In this document: positions 31,478 to 39,154 of the stretch, in pieces
Layout: every line of letters starts with the position of its first letter
Position numbering within the stretch: the first letter of the stretch is position 1
From: an uncultured bacterium
GTDB taxonomy: Bacteria; Planctomycetota; UBA1135
DNA: 64,000 nt
Reading direction: 5' to 3'
Assembly (NCBI GenBank): GCA_937919925.1
Contig: CALFOT010000086.1
Span: 1-64,000, forward strand
Made by a program: the position numbers and the translations under genes
Notes under the pieces: generated by a model
What the model was told of the DNA's origin: nothing
Databases searched by the model: none
Seen by the model: only the letters and a program-made list of their open reading frames with translations

Positions 31478-32380
31478 ATGGCAAACGCACCTTCTAAACG
31501 CCTCGGCAAGGGCATTGGCTCCTTGCTTTCCAATAAACACGCTACCGACTCCCTCGGCGGGGACGGAAAACTTTGGGTTTCACGCGATGAAATTAGGCCG
31601 AACCGCGAACAGCCGCGGATAGCCCTCGACAAGGGGGTTGAAAGGCTGGCCGAGTCTTTACGGCGTCATGGGATGATGCAGCCTATTCTGGTGACCCACC
31701 GGCCTGAAGGCGGCTACGAAATCCTTGCTGGTGAGCGCCGTTGGCGGGCCGCCGAGCTTGCTGGCATGAAAAGTGTGCCCGTGATCCTGCGGGAAGGCAC
31801 CCTTTCTGGTGACGAGCGGCTGGAACTGGCGCTAATCGAAAACGTTCAGCGTGAAGACCTCGATTCCATCGAAAAGGCCAGGGGCTGCTCTCGCCTTATG
31901 ACGGAGTATCAACTCACCCAAGAAGAGGTCGCCCTGAAGTTGGGCTACCAGCGCTCCACCGTGGCGAACCTCGTGCGACTTCTTGATTTGCCAATCGAAA
32001 TCCAGCACGATGTTTCACGTGAAACAATTAGCGCAGGGCATGCGCGCGCGCTCCTGCAATTACGCGATTCGCCGCTGCAAGCCCAGGCTTGGCAAGAGAT
32101 TAAGGCCAACGATGTTTCGGTACGGGGGGCGGAGAAGCTCTGTTCCACCCTGGCAAAAGGGGAGCGTTCTCCCAAACATTTACCGCGAACCGCAAAGCCA
32201 GCCTGGGCGGCGGAGCTTCAAGATCGGTTAACAAGAAGCCTAGGCCTCCGCGCCGAGATCAAGCTCCACGGGCGGGGAGGTGGCAAGCTCGTTCTGCATT
32301 TCGCCGAACTGGACGACCTTGATCGTTTGGTTCAGGGAATCAACCTTCCTTCCGAAATGGAAGATTTGACGGCTGGATAA
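31478..32380 (+). CDS. parB: Chromosome partitioning protein ParB/Spo0J
   Basis: MANAPSKRLGKGIGSLLSNK...VSRDEIRPNREQPR...YEILAGERRWRAAELAGMKSVPVI...LALIENVQREDL. Confidence 0.95.
   Translation: MANAPSKRLGKGIGSLLSNKHATDSLGGDGKLWVSRDEIRPNREQPRIALDKGVERLAESLRRHGMMQPILVTHRPEGGYEILAGERRWRAAELAGMKSVPVILREGTLSGDERLELALIENVQREDLDSIEKARGCSRLMTEYQLTQEEVALKLGYQRSTVANLVRLLDLPIEIQHDVSRETISAGHARALLQLRDSPLQAQAWQEIKANDVSVRGAEKLCSTLAKGERSPKHLPRTAKPAWAAELQDRLTRSLGLRAEIKLHGRGGGKLVLHFAELDDLDRLVQGINLPSEMEDLTAG
32011..32026. promoter_or_regulatory. parS centromere site inside parB
   Basis: tgtttcacgtgaaaca, exact 16-bp palindrome matching consensus TGTTTCACGTGAAACA. Confidence 0.93.
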
Positions 32381-32387
32381 AAAGAAT

Positions 32388-32413
32388 CGCTGACCGAGCT
32401 GAGTCGGCCAGCG
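32388..32413 (-). terminator. Likely intrinsic terminator for the cyclophilin-like gene
   Basis: Minus strand CGCTGGCCGA-CTCAGC-TCGGTCAGCG (10-bp stem, one mismatch) followed by ATTCTTTTTAT. Confidence 0.55.
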
Positions 32414-32431
32414 GTTAAGCCGGAGAAATTT

Positions 32432-33331
32432 CTAAAGGATGGCCGCAGAAGTTACAGAGAAAGTAATCTCTGGATCCGCTCCCGTGATGGCTGTCTTTAG
32501 TTCCGCGAAACCCTCCGTGATGACTCCAAAGACGGTTGCCTGGCCGTCGGCAAAAGAGTTGTCTTCGAGCAGAATCTGGATTGCGTCAACCTCTTGTTCG
32601 CCAGGGACACTGGGCTTGGGAATCATAGAAACAGCCCCGGCCAGGTGAAAATAGCCAAAGTCCCTCTCGAGTGGTGGCGACGTTTCTGCCCCAAGTCCTT
32701 TCAGCTTAAGGGTTCGACCAGCAAAGGATTCCAAGGCCATGCCGTTGAAACTGCCGGCTTCCACGGCGGCCAGGAATACGGCGGACGAGCCCGGCGCCGA
32801 ATCTTCGAACAGGCCGACCGTAAATTCGTAAGAAGTTTCCAGAGAATCACTTACAACGAATTTAACGTGGCTGCCTTGGGGTTCCGGATTGTGGAAGACT
32901 TTGGAACCGCCTGCCTCCCTTTCTGCGACACGCTGGAGCAGGAAACTGGCTAAGGGTACAGGGCCCTCTGGCGAGGCAATCTTCCAGTTGGCCGCGTCGC
33001 CAGTGCTCAAAGCTTCCAGCTCGGGCTTTAAGGTTGCTAGAGCCATGGTGCTGTTTTGTAGCAAGGCCGCTTTGGTTGCGCCAAAAACTACCCACGGAAA
33101 AATGCGATCGTCTTCGCGGGCCAATTGCAGGGTGGAGGCTAGGTTTTCGTCGAGAATCAAACCATTTGTCACCGTCTGAAAAAGGGACCAAGATTCGGTG
33201 AGTTTGCCATTACGCAGACTCGGGCCGAACCGTTCGTTGGCTGCCATGGCAAGAATGCCGAGCAATAAGACTAGCAAGAAGAGGCGATTCTTCTTTAACC
33301 AATCGAACAGGGGAGTGTCTTCGAATTCCAT
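32432..33331 (-). CDS. Membrane-anchored cyclophilin-like peptidyl-prolyl isomerase (divergent)
   Basis: N-terminal TM LFLLVLLLGILAMAA; FTVGLFEDSAPGSSAVFLAAVEAGSFNGMALESF...QILLEDNSFADGQATVFGVITEGFAELKTAITG. Confidence 0.6.
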   Translation of the reverse strand: MEFEDTPLFDWLKKNRLFLLVLLLGILAMAANERFGPSLRNGKLTESWSLFQTVTNGLILDENLASTLQLAREDDRIFPWVVFGATKAALLQNSTMALATLKPELEALSTGDAANWKIASPEGPVPLASFLLQRVAEREAGGSKVFHNPEPQGSHVKFVVSDSLETSYEFTVGLFEDSAPGSSAVFLAAVEAGSFNGMALESFAGRTLKLKGLGAETSPPLERDFGYFHLAGAVSMIPKPSVPGEQEVDAIQILLEDNSFADGQATVFGVITEGFAELKTAITGADPEITFSVTSAAIL

Positions 33332-33539
33332 GTGCTGCTCTAAAGCTTGTGTTTACAGGCGGATGCGAGTGATTGCCTGCAAGGGCGGCGCGCCAACAGG
33401 GAGGCCCACCGCAAGTGGTTCAGAATCCTATCGGAATCCGCTAGTTGCGACATGAATATTTGTGCATTCCAGGGGAAGAAAGTCGCCTGCACAATTCGTT
33501 TTGGCTCGTAAACTGTGCACCTCGCTGAAACAACAGCCC

Positions 33540-35543
33540 ATGAAAACACTCTCCTCCTTACTACTAGGCCTTTCTTTAATTGGTGGCTTTAGCGTCTCCG
33601 CCAATGCCCAGTTCGCCCCTCAAGCTCACGAAGTTCAACGCGCCTCTTTTGCGGACCGCCTTCCTGCTTCGTCCATAGTCTATTTCGAGATTCCTGATAT
33701 CGCCAATCTGCGCGCAGGGATTCAGAAATCCAGCCTAGGCAAAATCTACAACGATCCGGAAATGCAAACCTTTATTGGGGAAGGCCTTTCCATCCTGGAT
33801 CAAAGTTGGGTAGAAGTGCGTGGCATGGCTGCAGGTCTTGGCGTCCCCGAAGAACTTACTTACTGGGAGGCCCTGCGCTCTTTGGAGTTTGGATTTGCCC
33901 TTGAGGCACAACCAGGCTTAGAGAACCCATTTTCTGAAGAGCCCAATATTTACTTTGGTGCCCGCGTTGGTTTATCCGAAGGCCTTGGCATGCCCATTTT
34001 CACGATGCTGACCAAGGTTTTGGAAAGCGAAGGTTTCGAGGTTGTTGGAACCGAGTCTGGCCAAGCTTTAGTGCTGACTCAAGGTGGAATATTTAATCCG
34101 GAGGAAGAATGGTTTTCGGTGGAAATTTCACAAGAAAAGGATGACATTGTTTTTGAGTTCACGATGGGGGTGAAGCCAGCCGGCAGCCTTTCTGCTACCA
34201 CCGGATTTGCTAACGCACATCGGTCCATGTTCACCGAGGGCGCTGTCGTTTTTGGTTACTTGCAAATGCAAGATTTGATGCAAACTATGTTAAAGGGACT
34301 TGCCACGGAGCAACCTGAAATCCATGGCCTCGCTGCGATGATTTATGATCGCTTGTTCAAGCCACTGCAAAACGTATCCTTTTCTTCCGGTTGGACGGAT
34401 GAGGGATCTTTTACCCAGGCTCGCGTGGAGTTAAGTGAAAACCCAGGGGAGTTGTGGACCGCAGGCAAAGCAGATCTCGCGTTGCTTGATTTTGTACCAG
34501 CGGACTCCTCTGCTTTTTATGTGAAGGGAGTGTCTGCTAAAGCTTGGGGCGGTTTCCTTTTGGAATGTATTGATGCTGCCGGCTCCTTAGAAATCTCGGA
34601 AGGTGTGAAAGGCATGGATATTCTGCAAGGTCAAAATGCAGAAATGTTCGGCTGGTTGTTCGGCGAAAAACGCGCGGAGCTCGAAGGGGCGTTGGCTGCA
34701 ATCGGCTCTCAATCTTTCGGCTACTCGGTCTCACAAGGAATGGCGAGCGAGTCCGTCAACCTTTTGCAGTTGAGCGATGGCCCAGCTTTCTCTGCAATGC
34801 TCGAGCAGCTCATGCCGCGCTTGCGCGAAACCCTCGAGGAGCTAGGTGCGCCTCTGGGGCTGGATATGAAATACGTGCGTCGTCGGGTGCAACAAGAGGA
34901 TGGCACCATGACGAATGTACCGGGCCCAGCGTATTACACGCTCAATCTCGATGGTCTTGCACAGATTCCTCCGCAAGCCGCGGTGATCCTTGGAAGTTTG
35001 CAGCCCACCATGGGCGTGACGGAAGATGGGTGGTTGGTCTTTTCGATGTCGAAGCAGCGCGTGCGCACTCTGTTGTTGAAGGGGCTTGAAAAGCCCGAAG
35101 CTAGCATAAAGACAAATCCAGAAGCCAATGCTTTCGTGAAGAGCTTGGATTCTTCTGTCTTAGCCGTTGGCTGGTCTGATCCGCGCCCCACGGTGAGCGC
35201 CATCGCTGGCTTAGCGGTTGGTTTTGCGCCGATGGCATTCAACATGGTGCCTGAAGATATGGATCTTCCAATTGATGCGGAGAACATCCCTTCGGCGGAT
35301 TTGTTCACGCGTTACTTGCGTACCAGTGAAACTGTTTCACGCGCATCCGGCAACCTGCGCACTTGCACAAGCGTGGGTAGTTTTGGGTTTGCCGATATCT
35401 TTACGGTATTAGGCAGCTCGGCGGCGATTGCGCCTCCGATTGCGCAGTATTTCATGTTGAGCCAAATGAGCGGTGGGCCGCAACCACAATTTGTGCCGGC
35501 GGACTCAGCACCACCAGAAGCTGAGTACGACGAAGAGTTCTAG
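33540..35543 (+). CDS. Secreted protein of unknown function
   Basis: Signal peptide MKTLSSLLLGLSLIGGFSVSANAQ from ATG 33540; long open frame; no family recognised with confidence. Confidence 0.75.
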   Translation: MKTLSSLLLGLSLIGGFSVSANAQFAPQAHEVQRASFADRLPASSIVYFEIPDIANLRAGIQKSSLGKIYNDPEMQTFIGEGLSILDQSWVEVRGMAAGLGVPEELTYWEALRSLEFGFALEAQPGLENPFSEEPNIYFGARVGLSEGLGMPIFTMLTKVLESEGFEVVGTESGQALVLTQGGIFNPEEEWFSVEISQEKDDIVFEFTMGVKPAGSLSATTGFANAHRSMFTEGAVVFGYLQMQDLMQTMLKGLATEQPEIHGLAAMIYDRLFKPLQNVSFSSGWTDEGSFTQARVELSENPGELWTAGKADLALLDFVPADSSAFYVKGVSAKAWGGFLLECIDAAGSLEISEGVKGMDILQGQNAEMFGWLFGEKRAELEGALAAIGSQSFGYSVSQGMASESVNLLQLSDGPAFSAMLEQLMPRLRETLEELGAPLGLDMKYVRRRVQQEDGTMTNVPGPAYYTLNLDGLAQIPPQAAVILGSLQPTMGVTEDGWLVFSMSKQRVRTLLLKGLEKPEASIKTNPEANAFVKSLDSSVLAVGWSDPRPTVSAIAGLAVGFAPMAFNMVPEDMDLPIDAENIPSADLFTRYLRTSETVSRASGNLRTCTSVGSFGFADIFTVLGSSAAIAPPIAQYFMLSQMSGGPQPQFVPADSAPPEAEYDEEF

Positions 35544-35551
35544 GGCTCCAT

Positions 35552-36541
35552 TTGTTGAAACGAATTTTTCACGTGGCGCTCTCAGCATTTTTGCTGGGAG
35601 CGCCACTCTTTATTTCTTCGGCTTCTGCACAGGATGGGGGAGCCGCAATTCGTGGACGTACCGAGCATTTTGATTGGAGCACCCCTGCAAATTTGGTTGC
35701 CCGCACGCGACCATTAAGCAATCTTGTGGAGCAGGATCTAAAAGAGATTAGCGCATGGTTGGGCTTGCCGAATGCGCCGCGCGGCCAATTGTTGTGGGTA
35801 GAGGATCGTGCCCAATTGGATGCACTGCTCGGCTTCCAATCCCCGGATTGGTTTGCGGCCGTGACTCAAGCTGGGCAAGGCCGCATCATCATGGTCGTTG
35901 GCCAGGCGCAAAGTCAGGAGCAGCTTCACGCTACTTTGCGGCACGAATTAGTGCACTGGGCGATGCAGGGCGTCGGCGGGGAAGCCTTTGCCCGCTTGCC
36001 CGCCTGGTTTCACGAGGGCGTAGCGGAGGCCTGGGTAGATCAACATCTGCTCGGCGCGGTCAGCGCACCACTTGGCTGGCAGGCATTTCGAAATGAACTG
36101 CCATTGCTTTATCAGTACAACGGTGGTTTTGGGAAAGAGCCACTGCACGCCTCCGAGGGGTACGCATTGGCGTACGAATTTGTTGAGCGGCTTACCCGGA
36201 TGTTCGGCGAAGATGTGATCCAACAAATCATGGCGCAGTTACAGCAAGGTCGCTCGGTGGACGCAGCGTTAATTGAGGTTACAGGTCTTGGTCTTATTGA
36301 CCATGAGCAAGAAATGCGCCGCGAATTGGGCTCGTTGAACCGATTGTTGTCAGACTTATACCCGCAATTTTTCCTGTTCATGACCTTGCTACTATTATTG
36401 GGCTTTCCTTTCGCGATGCGTCGACGTCGGCAGAAGTGGGAGCGCGTTCAAGCGCGTTGGGCAGCCGAAGATTTAGAAAACGAGGAAGCACTCGACGTAG
36501 ACGGCCAGCAACCAGACGATAGGCCTCGGTCATCTTTTTGA
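35552..36541 (+). CDS. Secreted metallopeptidase, peptidase-MA-like, C-terminal TM
   Basis: TTG start; signal peptide; LRHELVHWAMQGVG...LPAWFHEGVAEAWV (HExxH); TM near the C terminus FFLFMTLLLLLGFPFAMRRRR. Confidence 0.75.
   Translation: MLKRIFHVALSAFLLGAPLFISSASAQDGGAAIRGRTEHFDWSTPANLVARTRPLSNLVEQDLKEISAWLGLPNAPRGQLLWVEDRAQLDALLGFQSPDWFAAVTQAGQGRIIMVVGQAQSQEQLHATLRHELVHWAMQGVGGEAFARLPAWFHEGVAEAWVDQHLLGAVSAPLGWQAFRNELPLLYQYNGGFGKEPLHASEGYALAYEFVERLTRMFGEDVIQQIMAQLQQGRSVDAALIEVTGLGLIDHEQEMRRELGSLNRLLSDLYPQFFLFMTLLLLLGFPFAMRRRRQKWERVQARWAAEDLENEEALDVDGQQPDDRPRSSF
35573..35606 (+). terminator. Terminator-like hairpin overlapping the signal-peptide codons of the next gene
   Basis: gtggcgctctcagc-attttt-gctgggagcgccac: 14-bp stem with a single U-G pair, then tctttatttctt; 30 nt after the stop of the upstream gene. 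Confidence 0.5.
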
Positions 36542-36551
36542 ATCCCTTCTC

Positions 36552-37253
36552 GTGAAAGCCAAACAATCTCTCCGCCGCCGTTGGACGAAACGTGTGTCTA
36601 GTTCCTTGCTGCGGGCCATCGGCCCGAGCCTGGTTCGTGTGCTGGCTTGGAGTTGGAAAACACGCTTTGTGAACCGTGATCAAATCGAATCGCATCACGG
36701 CGGCGGCAGCGGCCCAGTGGTTGCATTTTGGCATCAACAAATCCCCGCAGCGATTGGTTCACACTTTGGTTACCCCGCATGTGTGCTGATTAGTCAGCAT
36801 CGGGATGGCGAAATGATTGCGCACATTTCTAAGCGTCTGGGTTTTCACACTATGCGAGGCTCTTCTTCGCAGGGTGGCGCGCAAGTCGTTCGGGAAATGT
36901 TGGAGGGTAACTTCGGCGAGGACGCGCTTTGCTTTACGCCCGACGGCCCGCGTGGCCCGTGCTTTTCGGTGGCACCGGGCATGGTTTTTATTGCGGCGAA
37001 AAGTCACCGACCAGTGGTGCTAACAGGATTTGCTGCTTCCAAATTTTGGCAGGCGAAATCCTGGGATAGAATGGTCATTCCGAAACCCTTCGCGCGCATC
37101 GTAATCACTTATAGTGATCACCTTGGCGTGCCAGATGAAGCCGCAGGGGAAGAAGGGGAGGCGCAAGAGCGATTTAGAGAAACCGTTCGCGTTGGCATGG
37201 ACCAGTGTGAGCAACAGGCACAAGAAGAACTCAAACGGTGGATGGCAAAATGA
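36552..37253 (+). CDS. Lysophospholipid acyltransferase family (DUF374)
   Basis: VVAFWHQQIPAAIG...VLISQHRDGEMIAHISKRLGFHTMRGSSSQGGAQVVREML...ALCFTPDGPRGP. Confidence 0.85.
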   Translation: MKAKQSLRRRWTKRVSSSLLRAIGPSLVRVLAWSWKTRFVNRDQIESHHGGGSGPVVAFWHQQIPAAIGSHFGYPACVLISQHRDGEMIAHISKRLGFHTMRGSSSQGGAQVVREMLEGNFGEDALCFTPDGPRGPCFSVAPGMVFIAAKSHRPVVLTGFAASKFWQAKSWDRMVIPKPFARIVITYSDHLGVPDEAAGEEGEAQERFRETVRVGMDQCEQQAQEELKRWMAK

Positions 37254-38158
37254 GTAGCTCTACCCAAGTCTTTCAATTAACTGCAGCCGCGGCCACCGAT
37301 TTACGCGCGGCACTCAACCAGGCAGGTTTCGAATTTCGCACCCTACAACATGCTTTGTTTCAAGCGCGCGGCGAAGGTGTCGTTGCAAGCATGTATCGAA
37401 GTGGCAAGTTGGTTGTACAGGGGCAAGGCGCCGACGCTTGGCACACCCGCTACCTTGGCGCCCAAGAAACGCTGCAGAAGCGCACCTCAAGTACAGCTTC
37501 AGCGCATGATTTGCCGGCCGTTGCGGATAGTTTTGGCTCGGATGAAGCGGGCAAGGGCGATACCTTTGGCGCCCTCGTGGTAGGTGCGGTTGCCGTTCCT
37601 GCGGCACTCGAGGGAAAACTTCTTGCTAGTCGCGTGGCGGATTCCAAAAGCTTAAGCGATGATTTAATTCGCACTCTGGCGCCTTGGTTGAAAGAGAACT
37701 TTCCCTTTACACTGCGCGTTTTGCCGCCTCCCGAATACAATCAGCGCTGGACTGCCGCTGGGTGTAACGTCAACAAACTATTGACCGAACTTCATTTTGA
37801 GTGCCTTCATGAACTGTACAACGAGTGTGGATTTCACATAGCCGTGGTCGATCGTTTTTCATCTTCGTCGCCCGTTACTGCGCGCTTGGGCACAGCATTA
37901 CCTGGTTTGAAGGTCGTGGAAGTACCACGCGCCGAACGCCACGTGGCAGTGGCTGCCGCTTCGGTGATTGCGCGCGATGCTTTCTTAACGAATATGGAAG
38001 AACTCTCCGCGCAGTGGGCGCTGGATTTTCCACTCGGTAGCGGTTCTCCGGTTTCGCCCGCCATGCGACGTTTTGTTGAATTACATTCGCCGGCACAAAT
38101 GGCGCAAGTCGCGAAAGTTCATTTTAAGAATGTTCAACTTTTTTTAGCGAGAAACTGA
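37250..38158 (+). CDS. rnhC: Ribonuclease HIII
   Basis: N-terminal substrate-binding-like domain; SFGSDEAGKGDTFGALVVGAV (D-E-A-G-K-G-D motif); RVADSKSLSDD; NVNKLLTELHFECLHEL. Confidence 0.85.
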   Translation: MSSSTQVFQLTAAAATDLRAALNQAGFEFRTLQHALFQARGEGVVASMYRSGKLVVQGQGADAWHTRYLGAQETLQKRTSSTASAHDLPAVADSFGSDEAGKGDTFGALVVGAVAVPAALEGKLLASRVADSKSLSDDLIRTLAPWLKENFPFTLRVLPPPEYNQRWTAAGCNVNKLLTELHFECLHELYNECGFHIAVVDRFSSSSPVTARLGTALPGLKVVEVPRAERHVAVAAASVIARDAFLTNMEELSAQWALDFPLGSGSPVSPAMRRFVELHSPAQMAQVAKVHFKNVQLFLARN

Positions 38159-38159
38159 A

Positions 38160-38696
38160 ATGGATTCTAACTCTCGAATGGCACACGATGGAGCACCCCA
38201 CAACTTCGTGGCTCTTGGCATAAAGGTGTTGGTGGTTTCGGATTCGCGCACGCTGGAAACCGATTTGTCGGGGCAGTACATCGAACAATGCTGTTGCCAA
38301 GCCGGGCACAATTTCCTGGAGCGGCTGGTGGTTGCCGACGAAGCTCAACAGATTTCTGCGAAGGTGCAAGAGTGGAGCGCCACAGCGGAAGTCAAAGTTG
38401 TAATCGTTACTGGAGGTACTGGCGTCACCCAACGCGATGTCACACCAGAAGCGCTTGAACCGCTCTTCCACAAAACGCTTGCGGGGTTCGGCGAGCTCTT
38501 CCGCATGTTGTCTTATGCGGACATTGGCGCAGCGTGTATCCAATCGCGCGCCACCGCTGGTTTGATTGGCGATTGTTTGGTATTTGTAATTCCTGGCTCA
38601 AGCGGTGCATGCCGCCTTGCCATGGAACGCATCATCCTTCCTCAACTCGATGCGCGTACCAAGCCTTGCTCTTTCGCGGGTTTGCTGAGCGGTTAG
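38160..38696 (+). CDS. moaB: Molybdopterin-binding protein MoaB/MogA family
   Basis: IKVLVVSDSRTLETDLSGQYI...VVIVTGGTGVTQRDVTPEAL...GELFRMLSYADIGAACIQSRATAGLI...VIPGSSGACRLA. Confidence 0.88.
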   Translation: MDSNSRMAHDGAPHNFVALGIKVLVVSDSRTLETDLSGQYIEQCCCQAGHNFLERLVVADEAQQISAKVQEWSATAEVKVVIVTGGTGVTQRDVTPEALEPLFHKTLAGFGELFRMLSYADIGAACIQSRATAGLIGDCLVFVIPGSSGACRLAMERIILPQLDARTKPCSFAGLLSG

Positions 38697-39151
38697 TCTT
38701 TGCTGTCGTTGTTGGTGAGATCGTCAGCGACTTGCTTGCTCGATTCATCGTGCCCGTCCGCGACATCGCTCGCGTTGTCGTCGGCAGGGTCGAGATTTTC
38801 CCCACTGGCAACCGTATCGGTGGGGGAGCTCCAACTTTTACGTGTCGTTTCTACTTCGATTTCCTCTGCTTCCTCGCCAGCGGCTTGCGGCCACTTGGGC
38901 TGCGATCCCGCGAAAGGATTCAGGTCACTTTGGAAGTCTCTAGCGATATCGCGCATGCCACCCGTTTCGCGGCGGATATCGCGCAGCGCATCTTCCAGCC
39001 CGGTCTCGCGCTTCAGGTCATTTAGGGAACGGCGAAAGCCAAACCAAACGCGGCCAACTTGGCGCATAACCTCCGGCAGCTGACCGCCGAATAGCAGCAG
39101 GCCAATCACGGCAGCGATGGTTAACTCCGACGGTCCGATGAAGGCAATCAT
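38693..39151 (-). CDS. Sec-independent translocase TatA/TatB family
   Basis: MIAFIGPSELTIAAVIGLLLFGGQLPEVMRQVGRVWFGFRRSLNDLKRE, acidic/basic tail. Confidence 0.85.
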   Translation of the reverse strand: MIAFIGPSELTIAAVIGLLLFGGQLPEVMRQVGRVWFGFRRSLNDLKRETGLEDALRDIRRETGGMRDIARDFQSDLNPFAGSQPKWPQAAGEEAEEIEVETTRKSWSSPTDTVASGENLDPADDNASDVADGHDESSKQVADDLTNNDSKD

Positions 39152-39154
39152 GGC

